Assembly: GCF_010378095.1 (NCBI RefSeq)
Contig: NZ_WNJL01000023.1
Span: 1 to 64,000, forward strand
Direction: 5' to 3'
DNA: 64,000 nucleotides
Source of the DNA: Acidithiobacillus ferrianus
GTDB taxonomy: Bacteria > Pseudomonadota > Gammaproteobacteria > Acidithiobacillales > Acidithiobacillaceae
How positions within the stretch are numbered: position 1 is the stretch's first letter; the number at the start of each line of letters is the position of its first letter. The position numbers and the translations under genes were made by a program. Positions 42,029-51,946 of this stretch are shown piece after piece. The notes under the pieces were generated by a model. The model did no database searches. It was given only the letters and a program-made list of their open reading frames with translations, and was not told where the DNA came from.

Positions 42029-42277
42029 CTACTCTTCCGACCAATGATCGATAATGCCGACAATGGTAAGATCGCTGGGGAAGTCCTTACTGCCCGCCGC
42101 TTCGCGGGCCGCCGACGAACCCACGCAAATCACCCAGTCGCCGGGGATGCAGCCCACCGCGTCCACCGCAATGCTGCGTGCACCACCTTTTTCCTTCACC
42201 ACCAGTAGCGGACGGTGCCCCATTTCCTTGATCCGGTTGGTCGAAACCAAAGTTTTTTCCACCTGACAAATCTTCAT
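42029..42277 (-). CDS. csoS4A: CsoS4A, pentameric shell vertex protein
   Basis: The 82-aa protein begins MKICQVEKTLVSTNRI and has GCIPGDWVICVGSSAAREAAG and DLTIVGIIDHW. It is the usual first of the two vertex genes. The ATG overlaps the csoSCA stop (ATGA). Confidence 0.93.
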   Translation of the reverse strand: MKICQVEKTLVSTNRIKEMGHRPLLVVKEKGGARSIAVDAVGCIPGDWVICVGSSAAREAAGSKDFPSDLTIVGIIDHWSEE

Positions 42278-43881
42278 CGTTCGCTCCGCAACACTGATGC
42301 GTCATTTGCCTCGACCGGCTCGAGCGGGCTGCCCGGGCACTTGTCTTGCACGGTCATGCCGCACACCAGCAAACCCGACCGACTCAATTCGGCGTAGCGC
42401 GCCTCGATCGCCGCTCTGACCCGTTGACAGTGCTCCACGGTGCGCTCACGGCAGCCAGGTACGCGACTGTCGTAGCGGAAATGTATCGCTACCGGCACCG
42501 GCAGCCCGTGCATGACGTTGAGCTTGCTGAAAATCCGGATGCCCACATCCAGATCCGGCGCGCCTTCCTCCACCGTGTGCAGGTGGGCGAAGTAGGCCAG
42601 GTTACGCACCTGGAATTCCTCGAAGCCGTCACCCACGCTGATGAAACGCTCGTTGTGGCCGATGTCCGGGTAGCGTCCGCCCCAGTTGCCGCATACGTAC
42701 TCGATCTGCGACAGGTTGTTGATCAGCAGCGTGGCAATGAGCCGACGCATACCTTCGTGCGGATCGCCCTGGCCCGCGCCCCAACCGGTGATGGCGCTGG
42801 CGGCCTGGATCGCTTGGTATACCTTGAGCCGGGCCCTGGTGGCGTCGTCGTTGACGGTTTGCCGATACAGCAGCAGGTTGTCCACCGCGCGATACAAACT
42901 CATTTCGCCGTTCGCATCGGGCACATGCACCTTGATGGCATCGGTATCGGTGTCGACCCCGATCAACAACGTATCCACCGAAGCTCCGCAGCAGAAGCTG
43001 TTTTCGATGGCCTGGCGAAACTCGCGCAACCGCGCCAGACCCGCTTCCGCCGCGTCAGTCGCGTTGCTGCCATGTGCGGCACAGCCCTCGTGGGTGGGAT
43101 CGGAACTGCTCCAGTGGTACACCGCTACTTTCAAGTAGCGCGTCCCCGCATCCGCCGTTACCGGACGCCCTTCGCGATAGCGCATCAACTCGGTCGCGAT
43201 CCAGCGATTGACGTTGGCTTCCACATCGAACATGGCACCGGCGTAAGCCTTGCGGCTGCGCACCGCATCATCGGGCAAGCGCAGTACGTAGCGCACCAGC
43301 CCCTTCAGACGCCCGTCCGAACACGGTGTGATATCCACCGCGTGGTAGCCGCAATCAAGAAAAAATGCGACTACATCGTCCACGTTCTGCTGCGGATTGG
43401 CGGTGCGTGACTGCTCCGCCATCAAGCGCATGGTGCGCATAACGCACTCGCCATACAGCGCGCGCATATCCAGATTGGCGATCCATGCATCGCCCAGGAT
43501 TCCGGCGGGCAACTCGAAACCGAGATCCGCGTGAGCGATGGCCTGGGCACGCTCGACGAAATCGGATTCATGCTGCTGACCGGCAATTCGCTTCAGTATC
43601 GGAACGATGGCATCGAAGCGCCTCTTCACGGTCTGCTCGTGCGCCAGCAGTCGGCGGTTCTCCGGCTCGTTGGTGAGCGGATGCCGGCACGGCCGCTCCG
43701 GGTCTGTCGAACAGGCCGGATTGGCTGGCACGGCCGATTTGAGCGCGGCGTCTCGGGGCGCCAATACCGGCTGCCGGCGGCGCTCCTGCAGGATGCCGGC
43801 AGCCGTACCCAGGCCGTAAGGTGGGCGGTTTGCTCCAGGTTGAGGGCTGACATGACGCCCGGGGCGGTTTCTCGTGTTCAT
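42274..43881 (-). CDS. csoSCA: CsoSCA, carboxysomal carbonic anhydrase
   Basis: The 535-aa protein begins MNTRNRPGRHVSPQPG, a basic Pro/Gly-rich targeting tail. The zinc site is visible as ITPCSDGRL (Cys-Asp-Arg) near residue 190 and THEGCAAHGSN (His, Cys) near 255, the CsoSCA pattern. It converts bicarbonate to CO2 inside the shell. AGGGA lies 6 bases before the ATG at 43881; an upstream TTG extension lacks a ribosome site. Confidence 0.93.
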   Translation of the reverse strand: MNTRNRPGRHVSPQPGANRPPYGLGTAAGILQERRRQPVLAPRDAALKSAVPANPACSTDPERPCRHPLTNEPENRRLLAHEQTVKRRFDAIVPILKRIAGQQHESDFVERAQAIAHADLGFELPAGILGDAWIANLDMRALYGECVMRTMRLMAEQSRTANPQQNVDDVVAFFLDCGYHAVDITPCSDGRLKGLVRYVLRLPDDAVRSRKAYAGAMFDVEANVNRWIATELMRYREGRPVTADAGTRYLKVAVYHWSSSDPTHEGCAAHGSNATDAAEAGLARLREFRQAIENSFCCGASVDTLLIGVDTDTDAIKVHVPDANGEMSLYRAVDNLLLYRQTVNDDATRARLKVYQAIQAASAITGWGAGQGDPHEGMRRLIATLLINNLSQIEYVCGNWGGRYPDIGHNERFISVGDGFEEFQVRNLAYFAHLHTVEEGAPDLDVGIRIFSKLNVMHGLPVPVAIHFRYDSRVPGCRERTVEHCQRVRAAIEARYAELSRSGLLVCGMTVQDKCPGSPLEPVEANDASVLRSER

Positions 43882-43938
43882 CGTGATCCCTGGTCCGTTG
43901 GTGTTTTTGCTCAATCACTGTTGTTTCATATCACCCGC

Positions 43939-46239
43939 TCAACCGCGGGCACCACCGGAATAGGTGATGACAGAGCCTTTGGCATCGTTGCCGCTGCTGC
44001 CGGTAATCCGGCTGACGGGCGGTTCCGGCCGCTCGCGGTCTTTCCGTTGCGAAGCCCCCATCACCGTACCGCGCTGATCTCCGCGCCAGGTCGGATTACG
44101 GCGCGTGGAGGCGCCTTCGGTGCCGGTAATACCTTCGTTACGCCGCCAAGCGGCACCCGTGATGGCGAAACCTCCTTCACGCCCGTCACCGGTAAGGCGG
44201 CGGCGCGGCGCCTCTGGTGCGGTAACCACCGGAGCGATATCGTAGATCTCGTCCCGATAACGGAACTCGGGGGTGCCGGAAACCAGACCAGCCGCCAGAT
44301 TCACCGGGCCGGTGATGCGTCCCGCCGCGCCGTAGGCGGTGCCAGTGACGCGGCTGATCTGGCTCCCCTGCGCGCAGCGCGCAGGGGTCGTTACGCTAAA
44401 ATTTCCGCGGACATCTGCCACCTCCGGGGCAGTAACTGCCATGCGGGGAGCGTCGGCCGGACCGCGCGTCAGTGGATGCGGACCGGGCGCCATGTCCTCG
44501 CGCTGGGGTACCCGCCGGTCGCTATAGGCCGTGCCGCTCAAAAGCTGACGCTCGCCGCGAGCGGCGCCGGTCACCTTGCTGTCCGGTCCCAGCCGGATGC
44601 CGGTCACCTTCTTCGTACCGACCTCACCGCCTCGGCTGGTTATCAGCGCGCGCGCGGTGTCCTGTCGGTCCGGTTCGCAAAACGCCGCGTATTGATCGGG
44701 ACCCGCGTATTCCGTGCCCGAGACGGGCTGGCAACCGCCAGACTCATCTCCGGTGACTTTGGCGCTGCGCTCCATCGCCGTGCCCGACACCGGCTGCTCG
44801 CGCCAGGTACGCATCACACCGACTTTTTCCGGCGCAGGAGGGGGCTTACGGTTGCACGCCTGGTACTGAGCCAGCCCGGCAGACTCGGTGCCCGTCACAC
44901 TGGCGCACGCACCACGCTCCGCGCCCGTCACACGCGCGCCGGGAGCAATTTCCGTACCGGTCAAAGGACGTTCGCGCAGGGTGCTCATCACACTCACCTT
45001 GTGGGGCGCGCCGCTGCCGCCGCGGCACAGGTCGCCGGATTGTTCCGGCTGGTAATACTGGCTGCCGGTGAGTTTGAGACAGGAGCCGGGTTCATCGCCG
45101 GTCACCCTGGCACTGCGCCCAACCTCGGTTCCGCTCACGCGCTGACCGGCCTGGGTGGCGCTCACGCCCACCTTGACGGGCGCAGGCACAGGCTGGGTTG
45201 CACAAAACGATTCAAATTTTTCGGCGCTCAGATATTCGGTGCCGGTCACCGTCCTGCAGGCACCATGTTCGTCTCCGGTCACCTTCACGCTGCGACCCAA
45301 CTCGACCCCGCTCACACGCTGTCCTCGGCTGGTAGTGCCAACGCTGACCTTGGCCGGAGCCGGCTCCGGGATGGCCGCGCACAACGCGCCATATTGCTCG
45401 GTGCCGATGTATTCGGTGCCGGTGATGGCACGGCAGCTGCCCGGCTCGGCACCCGTGACCCTGGCGCCACGCTCCACTTGGGTGCCGGTCACGGTGATGC
45501 CGCTCAGAGTGGTGCCTTGCTCCACCTTGGCAGGAGTGGCCGACTTTGGGCGTACCCGGCCACTGGGCCGGCACGCGGGATGATCACCGCGCCCTTGCTG
45601 ACAGAGCGCCTCACGACGCGCCTGGGCGGCATCACGCCCGCTCAATCCTGCCAAGGCACCGGGCCGGCCGCTGTTGCGCGATGCATGTGAACCGCGGCTA
45701 CAAGATGGTGCCACCGCCGTTTTGCCCTGACGGGAAAGCGCACGGCGGCGCTCCTGGCAGAGTTTGCGCACCGCGGAAGCGCTTGGCCCGACCACTGATG
45801 CCGGGTCTTCGTCTACCAGCGCGCATACCGCTTCGAGCAACTGTTCCCGCTCAGTGACGTCCTTCCCGGTGCAGGCACAGCTATCAGGAGAAATGACGCT
45901 TTGGCCCGTAGCTGTAGCGGTCGCTTCCACAGGTGCGGGGGCGGTACCAATCGGCTGGTCCGAGGCCATCACCCGAATCCCTGTGCGCCCCGCAATGTTA
46001 GTCTGCGTCGGCTCTATGGCGCCTCCTTGCGACAATGCTTCACGATGCGCACGGGAAAGCGATTTGCCGGTGGCCCCTGCCGCACCCATGGCAGCCGTAT
46101 TGCCCACTACTCGCGCTGACGCGGAAGGTTTCGCCCCCAGCGCGGCGGCACCGTTGTGCGACAACGCCCGCCGCCGCTCCAGCGCAGCGGCCCGCGCCGA
46201 GCGCGGGGATGCCACATTGTTTGCCATAGAGTCGCTCAT
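43939..46239 (-). CDS. csoS2: CsoS2, disordered carboxysome scaffold
   Basis: The 766-aa protein has the three CsoS2 regions. Four N-terminal helical repeats that bind RuBisCO (ERRRALSHNG, AHREALSQGG, ERRRALSRQG, ARREALCQQG) occupy residues 10-235. Six middle repeats of the Val-x-Gly-Thr and paired-Cys type (for example RGARVTGAEPGSC then VTGTEY) run to about 570. The C-terminal repeats end in the capping peptide SVITYSGGARG. It links RuBisCO to the shell. A programmed frameshift giving a short form is known in some relatives; no obvious slippery heptamer was seen by eye. AAGGAT precedes the ATG. Confidence 0.93.
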   Translation of the reverse strand: MSDSMANNVASPRSARAAALERRRALSHNGAAALGAKPSASARVVGNTAAMGAAGATGKSLSRAHREALSQGGAIEPTQTNIAGRTGIRVMASDQPIGTAPAPVEATATATGQSVISPDSCACTGKDVTEREQLLEAVCALVDEDPASVVGPSASAVRKLCQERRRALSRQGKTAVAPSCSRGSHASRNSGRPGALAGLSGRDAAQARREALCQQGRGDHPACRPSGRVRPKSATPAKVEQGTTLSGITVTGTQVERGARVTGAEPGSCRAITGTEYIGTEQYGALCAAIPEPAPAKVSVGTTSRGQRVSGVELGRSVKVTGDEHGACRTVTGTEYLSAEKFESFCATQPVPAPVKVGVSATQAGQRVSGTEVGRSARVTGDEPGSCLKLTGSQYYQPEQSGDLCRGGSGAPHKVSVMSTLRERPLTGTEIAPGARVTGAERGACASVTGTESAGLAQYQACNRKPPPAPEKVGVMRTWREQPVSGTAMERSAKVTGDESGGCQPVSGTEYAGPDQYAAFCEPDRQDTARALITSRGGEVGTKKVTGIRLGPDSKVTGAARGERQLLSGTAYSDRRVPQREDMAPGPHPLTRGPADAPRMAVTAPEVADVRGNFSVTTPARCAQGSQISRVTGTAYGAAGRITGPVNLAAGLVSGTPEFRYRDEIYDIAPVVTAPEAPRRRLTGDGREGGFAITGAAWRRNEGITGTEGASTRRNPTWRGDQRGTVMGASQRKDRERPEPPVSRITGSSGNDAKGSVITYSGGARG

Positions 46240-46312
46240 GCCTTGATCCTTCTGTATCCATCAAACCTCTATACATGGGCCATCTTGCTGGATAGCCCGA
46301 CATCCACCCTGT

Positions 46313-46645
46313 TTATCGTCCGCGGAACACCACAAAGGAACTGCCCTGGCTCTGCGAGTAATTGTCATACCCGACCAGACGTACATGATGGTTGGGATGG
46401 GCGCGATGACATGCCTCCAGTTCAGTAATAACGGCGTCTACCGACTGCTCACCGAACATGGGCAGCTTCCACATGTACCAGTAGTATTTCGAGGCGCGTT
46501 CAGGCTCCACATGTTCGATGCCGGGATTCCAGCCTTGGCTTACGAGATAGGCGATCTGACGGCGCATTTTCTCCGGCGTCATTGCGGGCAGGTAAGAGAA
46601 GGTTTCATACTTGGGGGTTGAGTTGTAGTCTTGAATGTCAGCCAT
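46313..46645 (-). CDS. cbbS: RuBisCO small subunit, form IA
   Basis: The 110-aa protein begins [20 protein letters not shown] and continues with [18 protein letters not shown], the standard form IA small subunit. It ends SSFVVFRG. Eight copies cap the large-subunit octamer. It follows cbbL by 91 bases. Confidence 0.96.
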   Translation of the reverse strand: MADIQDYNSTPKYETFSYLPAMTPEKMRRQIAYLVSQGWNPGIEHVEPERASKYYWYMWKLPMFGEQSVDAVITELEACHRAHPNHHVRLVGYDNYSQSQGSSFVVFRGR

Positions 46646-46664
46646 TTTCTATCCCTTTCTTTAG

Positions 46665-46699
46665 CGCGCGGAGCGGGCCATCAAGCCACACGCCGCGCG
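46665..46699 (-). promoter_or_regulatory. Hairpin between cbbL and cbbS
   Basis: CGCGCGG pairs with CCGCGCG (46665-46671 with 46693-46699) around a 21-base loop, without a T-run. It may protect the cbbL message or set the ratio of cbbL to cbbS. Confidence 0.4.
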
Positions 46700-46736
46700 G
46701 GTTTTCGTTTGCACCTCTGCGATTACTGCCCCAGAA

Positions 46737-48158
46737 TCAGCGGTTCACCACATCCAACTTGTCCACGGTATCGAACTCGAACTTGATCTCTTTCCAGGTT
46801 TCCAAAGCAATTTTCAACTCCGGACTGTCCTTCGCGGCGTTGGTGAGAATGTCTTTGCCCTCGCGCTCCAACTCCCGCCCTTCATTGCGTGCTTCCACGC
46901 AGGCTTCCAGCGCGACGCGATTGGCAGCGGCTCCGGCAGCGTTGCCCCATGGATGCCCCAGCGTACCGCCACCGAACTGGAATATCGCGTCGTCGCCAAA
47001 GATCGCTAACAGCGCCGGCATGTGCCAGACATGGATACCGCCAGAGGCTACGGCGAACACACCGGGCATGGAGCCCCAGTCCTGATCGAAGAAGATGCCA
47101 CGATCGCGGTCCTCGGGGACGAATGATTCGCGTAGCAGGTCGACCCAGCCCTGAGTGGCGCCGCGGTCACCTTCCAGCTTGCCAACCACCGTGCCGGTAT
47201 GCAGGTGATCGCCGCCCGACAGACGGAGCGCCTTGGCCAGCACACGGAAATGAATGCCATGATGCGGATTACGGTCCACCACCGCGTGCATGGCACGATG
47301 GATGTGCAGCAATATGCCGTTTTTCCGACACCAACGCGCCAGACCGGTATTGGCACAAAAACCGCCGGTGAGGAAGTCGTGCATGATGATGGGCATATTG
47401 AGTTCCTTGGCGAACTCAGCGCGCTCATACATTTCCTCGGGCGAAGGCGCTGTGACATTCAGATAATGCCCCTTGCGCTCGCCAGTTTCCGTCTCAGCAG
47501 TCTGGATCGCATCGGCCACGAAGAGAAAACGGTCGCGCCAGCGCATGAAGGGTTGCGAGTTGACGTTCTCATCATCCTTGGTGAAATCCAGGCCGCCGCG
47601 CAGGCATTCGTACACCGCGCGACCATAATTCTTGGCGGACAAACCGAGCTTGGGCTTGATGGTACAGCCGAGCAGCGGGCGGCCATATTTGTTCATCTTG
47701 TCACGCTCGACCTGGATGCCGTGAGGCGGTCCGTTGCAAGTCTTGACGTAGGCGAGGGGGAAGCGTACATCCTCCAGACGTAGGGCACGCACCGCCTTGA
47801 AGCCGAACACGTTGCCCACCAAAGAAGTGAACACGTTCACCACAGACCCCTCTTCGAACAAATCTATGGGATAGGCGATGAGTGCGTAAAAGCTGGTATC
47901 GTCGCCCGGGACATCTTCGATGCGATAGGCGCGGCCCTTGTAATAGTCCATGTCCGTCAACAAATCGGTCCACACCGTGGTCCAAGTGCCGGTAGATGAT
48001 TCAGCGGCTACCGCAGCGGCGGCCTCCTCACGATCCACGCCTGGCTGCGGGGTGATCTTGAAACATGCCAGGATGTCGGAGTCTAAAGGCATGTACTCGG
48101 GGGCCCAATAGGTCTGCCGGTATTCCTTTACACCGGCCTCATACTTTTTTACGGCCAT
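46737..48158 (-). CDS. cbbL: RuBisCO large subunit, form IA
   Basis: The 473-aa enzyme fixes CO2 onto ribulose bisphosphate. Active-site segments are intact: [17 protein letters not shown] (catalytic Lys near residue 170), [17 protein letters not shown] (carbamylated Lys near 195), HRAMHAV and [20 protein letters not shown] precedes the ATG. It is the first gene of the carboxysome operon, 142 bases from the divergent cbbR, and behind the AT-rich operator at 48249-48269. Confidence 0.98.
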   Translation of the reverse strand: MAVKKYEAGVKEYRQTYWAPEYMPLDSDILACFKITPQPGVDREEAAAAVAAESSTGTWTTVWTDLLTDMDYYKGRAYRIEDVPGDDTSFYALIAYPIDLFEEGSVVNVFTSLVGNVFGFKAVRALRLEDVRFPLAYVKTCNGPPHGIQVERDKMNKYGRPLLGCTIKPKLGLSAKNYGRAVYECLRGGLDFTKDDENVNSQPFMRWRDRFLFVADAIQTAETETGERKGHYLNVTAPSPEEMYERAEFAKELNMPIIMHDFLTGGFCANTGLARWCRKNGILLHIHRAMHAVVDRNPHHGIHFRVLAKALRLSGGDHLHTGTVVGKLEGDRGATQGWVDLLRESFVPEDRDRGIFFDQDWGSMPGVFAVASGGIHVWHMPALLAIFGDDAIFQFGGGTLGHPWGNAAGAAANRVALEACVEARNEGRELEREGKDILTNAAKDSPELKIALETWKEIKFEFDTVDKLDVVNR

Positions 48159-48248
48159 GCTTGCTCTCCTTGTATCATGGTAGACGATGGTGATTGGAGC
48201 ACCTTAGGTTCCAATGCTTGAGTGGCATTGTGGATGATCTGTTAATTT

Positions 48249-48269
48249 ATAAAAGTTAAATATATTTAC
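48249..48269 (-). promoter_or_regulatory. Probable CbbR operator of the carboxysome operon
   Basis: Read leftward, GTAAATATATTTAACTTTTA plus the next T lies 91 bases before the cbbL start and is identical, over 21 bases and in gene orientation, to 20770-20790. The intergenic region holds further AT-rich half sites (TTTACCATTACAATTTA, 48265-48281) toward cbbR, as LysR regulators with adjacent recognition and activation sites require. Confidence 0.75.
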
Positions 48270-48300
48270 CATTACAATTTACTATGGTTTACTGTTAGCC

Positions 48301-49212
48301 ATGTCCATCCGTCATGCCACTTTGCACCAACTCAGGATCTTCGCTGCCGTCGCGCGGCACATGAGCTTCGCTCGTGCCGCTGAAGAGTTGCATTTGACGC
48401 CACCCGCCCTGTCCATCCAGGTCAGACAACTTGCCGAGGCAGTCGGCCAGCCGCTTTTTGACCAGATTGGTAAAAAAATCTATCTCACAGCGGCCGGGGA
48501 AGCGCTGACGTCGGCTTGCCAGGATGTTCTGGACCGACTGGAGTATTTCACCCAGGAGCTGGCCGCTCTCCAGGGGCTGGAGAAAGGCAGCTTGAGGGTC
48601 GCCACGCTTTCTACCACCAAATACTTTATCCCACGCCTATTGGGCGGGTTTTGCGCGGAACATCCCGGTGTCGACACCGCCTTGTTTATTGGTAATCGGG
48701 AGACCTTGCTGGAGCGGCTCGTGCATAACCAGGACGACCTCTACATCCTCGGTCAGCCGCCGGAACACATGAATGTCGTCGCGGAAGCTTTCGCCGATAA
48801 TCCCTTGGTGGTGGTATCCCGGTCAGATCATCCCCTGGCATCGGAAAAAGACCTCGAACCATCACGTCTGCGGGACGTCTCATTTATTTTGCGCGAACGG
48901 GGTTCGGGAACACGTCTGGCCGCAGAGAAGTTTTTCGGACGGCACGGTGTCACTCTCAAAACACGTATGGAGTTTGGTAGCAATGAGGCCGTCAAGCAGT
49001 CTGTGGCCGGCGGTTTAGGCATTACTGTGCTGTCCGCCAGCACGATCTGTGCAGAACTCGCCAGCGGGGAGCTAGCAGTGCTCGACGTCTGCGGCTTTCC
49101 GCTGGAGCGCAAGTGGTATGCGGTGTATCCGGCGGGAAAGCAGATTTCTCCAATCGTCAAGGCATTTATGGAGTACTTGTTCGCTGCATCGACACATCAT
49201 GGAAGCGGTTAG
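48301..49212 (+). CDS. cbbR: CbbR, LysR-type regulator of CO2 fixation
   Basis: The 303-aa protein begins MSIRHATLHQLRIFAAVARH, with a winged helix at residues 5-65 (FARAAEELHLTPPALSIQVRQL) and a periplasmic-binding-like effector domain after residue 90. It is divergent from cbbL across the shared operator region, the classic CbbR position. It senses Calvin-cycle metabolites or redox state and activates cbb operons. Confidence 0.93.
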   Translation: MSIRHATLHQLRIFAAVARHMSFARAAEELHLTPPALSIQVRQLAEAVGQPLFDQIGKKIYLTAAGEALTSACQDVLDRLEYFTQELAALQGLEKGSLRVATLSTTKYFIPRLLGGFCAEHPGVDTALFIGNRETLLERLVHNQDDLYILGQPPEHMNVVAEAFADNPLVVVSRSDHPLASEKDLEPSRLRDVSFILRERGSGTRLAAEKFFGRHGVTLKTRMEFGSNEAVKQSVAGGLGITVLSASTICAELASGELAVLDVCGFPLERKWYAVYPAGKQISPIVKAFMEYLFAASTHHGSG

Positions 49213-49547
49213 CCAGAGCAAGGAACGACCGTGGTCCGCGACCCGCACCGGCCAGGCTCAGCTACCGAAGACTCGTCAGTGGGTCTCTATTTTTTGGATC
49301 GGCTGGGATCGTCCGCTTCGGAGATCATCAGAAAAGCCGGCAATATCGAATGACAAGTGTCAACGAGATGCTCACCGGGCCAGTGCCAAGGCCACCAAAC
49401 CGCACCGGTTTATCTGTCCAATCCGCGAATGAAGCACCCAGCGGCCTGGTTAGTATATAGGCTATCCAGAAAGTGCGATTTCATTAAGATCGAACATGAG
49501 GTATGCCACGAGGGGAATACCGAACAAAACGATAAAAAGCAAGCCTG
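49213..49547. other. Gene-poor stretch with a possible membrane-protein scrap
   Basis: Only short overlapping frames are present. One leftward frame (stop near 49462) reads [20 protein letters not shown], which looks like one or two membrane spans of a lost protein, but it has no start. No operon, RNA or repeat could be recognised. Confidence 0.3.
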
Positions 49548-49813
49548 ATGCGAAGTAGCCAAGATGCCAGGAAGAAGACCGAAAACACAACCAGTCAAAG
49601 CCTGGAATCCAAACTCTGGGCCACTGTCGACAAGCTGCGCGGGTATCTGGACGCCGACTACAAGCATGTCGTGTTGGAACTCATCTTCCTGAAGTATATC
49701 TCGGATCGCTTTGCCCAAGTGCCATGCCGAGATTTTGGCGGAAGGCGACCTCTACCAGCGGTGAAGGTGAAATCCGCAAGGACGGTCACATCCTTAACCG
49801 GGTCGCCAAATAG
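49548..49813 (+). pseudogene. Relic of hsdM (type I restriction-modification methyltransferase)
   Basis: The frame begins with [20 protein letters not shown] and [18 protein letters not shown], the HsdM N-terminal helical domain. It then shifts frame ([12 protein letters not shown], stop) and resumes with [15 protein letters not shown] near the stop at 49813. The catalytic methyltransferase core is deleted. No hsdS or hsdR lies nearby. Confidence 0.7.
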
Positions 49814-50238
49814 TTCACTGCATGTGGTAGTGCTCGTAATTCGGTCAGGTTCATGGAGTGCCGAGGAATGGCCTTCGAAAACGGCGTTTCCGGGGACAAC
49901 GAGAGCAGCGTGACCGGCACCGGCAAGCGGAACGACGGCATGATGACAAAGGGCCTGAAAGAGACGCGCATCCGGCGCTGCATCCGAGCTATCTCGCGGT
50001 CTATGGCGACCTGCATCGCCCCATCCGGGAAGTCGATGACACGATTCTGTGCCGCGGCGGGTACGGAGCGGCCGTTGATCCAGAGATGCGCGATGGACAC
50101 GTGCGACTGTTGGGATGTCGAGGTACCGGCATAGGGAGAGGCGTGGGTCAGAGGTGCTGCAGCAACGGCACTCAAGACGGCGATACTCGTGAAGGTGAGC
50201 ACCTGATGTTTCCATTTATCGCTAAAAATTATTTCCAT
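49786..50238 (-). CDS. Hypothetical exported protein
   Basis: The frame has a signal peptide ([21 protein letters not shown]) and a 120-residue mature part with [20 protein letters not shown] and a C-terminal Leu/Pro-rich region. Starts at 50238, 50253 or a GTG nearer the signal are possible and none has a strong ribosome site. It overlaps the hsdM relic at one end and the ATPase relic at the other. Function unknown. Confidence 0.4.
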   Translation of the reverse strand: MEIIFSDKWKHQVLTFTSIAVLSAVAAAPLTHASPYAGTSTSQQSHVSIAHLWINGRSVPAAAQNRVIDFPDGAMQVAIDREIARMQRRMRVSFRPFVIMPSFRLPVPVTLLSLSPETPFSKAIPRHSMNLTELRALPHAVNYLATRLRM

Positions 50239-50457
50239 ATGGACATCGCGCATCTACAAATCCTGATTTTTCTCAGACTCGCAATCGCCGGGCATCTAGC
50301 ACTGTTTATTGCGCGAACACGGAAGCCCTGGCCCTCTGCTATACTCTTCTGGTCAGCCATTTTGACCAAGACTGCGGCGGTGCTTTTCGTGGCTTATCCC
50401 ATGGGACTGTTGCCTTCCATTACCTGGAGTGAGGGCCGGTGCAATATTGGTATTTAG
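50206..50457 (+). pseudogene. C-terminal remnant of a P-type proton-ATPase
   Basis: The 83-codon frame reads [20 protein letters not shown], then GHLALFIARTRKPW and later ILTKTAAVLFVAYPMG. This matches the end of plasma-membrane-type proton-pumping ATPases (Leu-Gln-Thr-x-x-Phe-Leu-x-Leu-Ala-x-x-Gly-His-Leu). All catalytic domains are missing. Such pumps fit an acidophile. Confidence 0.65.
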
Positions 50458-50506
50458 GTATTCATTGCAAAACCAGCCCCTTAAAATCCATATCTATCGC
50501 CCGGAC

Positions 50507-51889
50507 ATGCGCCGTATCGTCTGCAGCATGTGCGCATTATGTGCCATAAACATGGCTTCCATCGCACAAGCTGCCTCTGCGCAAAATGCCCCGATTTCCC
50601 AAACCAAAATATCGGCGATGCTCGGGATCATCAATTTCAGTTACCTCAATCACGCTCATACTGCGCAGGATACCCACTCCTTTGCACTGGGCGGGCATCT
50701 CTATTTGCACAGTCCCGCACTGGCCGGGTTCAGTCTCGGCATCGGTGGCGACTTCGCTACTTGGACGGGGATTTATCTGCACGCCGACCCCGAGCTCACC
50801 GGGCCTTATCCGAGCCATGGCATTGCCGCTCTGCGTCAGGCCTATCTCCAGTATAGCCATGGCCCTTTGGTCATCCGTGGTGGTCGTCAGTGGATCAACA
50901 CCCCCTACGCCAATATGGATTACTACACCTTTAACCCCCGTGCTTTTACCGGGGTCAGCGCAGTCGTCAATGTGATGGGCCACTCGGATGAAAACCCATG
51001 GATGGGAAACGGCCCGCTGGAAATCAATCACTCGCTAGCCAGCCTCAGTTTTTTTGCCGCCAGAATGTATAGCTACGAGAGCCGCTTCAGCAGTGCTTTC
51101 ACCGCCGCCAATCGCTATACCAACGAACGCAACAACGGATTTTACACCTTGGGCGCCCGCTATCAGGTTCACTCCCTCGGCAACCATTTCTCCGTACAAG
51201 GCTGGTATTACAATTTCTATGGTTTTGCCAGCATGTTTTACGGTCAGGCGGATATAACCCGGCCTCTGGGCAAGAATATGTCGGCTTTCGGCGGCTTTCA
51301 GATCATTTCCGAGGGTGATTCCGGGGCTGGACAGAGCTATCTTGCGCCCCTCAACGCCAGTTCCGTAGACGCTCATGTATATGGGGGTAAAATCGGCCTA
51401 CAGTTCGGTCATGACCATGATCTCGTTTCTCTCGTGGCCGATTACAGTCCGGTAAGTTACAACTCTTTTCGCCATGGCGGCATGATTCACCCCTACAACG
51501 ATCTTAGCGGGACCATGTACACTACGACCATGCAGACTGGCATCTCCGATTACGGCCCAGGTTATGCGTACGGGATTACTTCCCATTTTGGTTTTTTGGA
51601 CAATAAATTACATCTGAATGCCGATCTCATTCGTTACCTCGTCCGCTACGGTTATGGCGGCAGTGTCTATACTTATAATGGTGCTTATGGCTTTCCCAGA
51701 GGCACTGCGGTTCCCAATCAGAAACTCTGGTCCGTGGATGTCGGTTTTTCATACCGATTGTCGCACGTTCTCAAAGGGCTTTATCTGGCCGATTATACGG
51801 ATATCTCCATCGCCCAGAATAAAGTGCGTTATCCGCAATATCACAACCCCTATTTCAGCAATCGCTTTTACTTCAAATACCGCTTCTGA
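50507..51889 (+). CDS. OprD-like outer-membrane porin
   Basis: The 460-aa protein begins MRRIVCSMCALCAINMASIA with a signal peptide ending near AQAASA, then many alternating Tyr/Gly/Asn-rich strands, and ends in a terminal Phe (RFYFKYRF). Size and pattern fit the OprD specific-channel family. A frame extended upstream to 50429 lacks a ribosome site. The MFS sugar transporter follows 57 bases later, so the pair probably imports a small organic solute. Confidence 0.7.
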   Translation: MRRIVCSMCALCAINMASIAQAASAQNAPISQTKISAMLGIINFSYLNHAHTAQDTHSFALGGHLYLHSPALAGFSLGIGGDFATWTGIYLHADPELTGPYPSHGIAALRQAYLQYSHGPLVIRGGRQWINTPYANMDYYTFNPRAFTGVSAVVNVMGHSDENPWMGNGPLEINHSLASLSFFAARMYSYESRFSSAFTAANRYTNERNNGFYTLGARYQVHSLGNHFSVQGWYYNFYGFASMFYGQADITRPLGKNMSAFGGFQIISEGDSGAGQSYLAPLNASSVDAHVYGGKIGLQFGHDHDLVSLVADYSPVSYNSFRHGGMIHPYNDLSGTMYTTTMQTGISDYGPGYAYGITSHFGFLDNKLHLNADLIRYLVRYGYGGSVYTYNGAYGFPRGTAVPNQKLWSVDVGFSYRLSHVLKGLYLADYTDISIAQNKVRYPQYHNPYFSNRFYFKYRF

Positions 51890-51946
51890 AATAACTGAAT
51901 CCATCTCCATAAAAATATACCCTATTACAAAGAGGAGTGATCTTCC

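Noticed and set aside
43531..45690. A 719-codon open frame on the + strand
   Set aside because: It is antisense to csoSCA and csoS2. The repetitive, GC-rich csoS2 sequence opens this frame; the product is Arg/Gly/Ala-rich without any domain, and the sense genes are certain.
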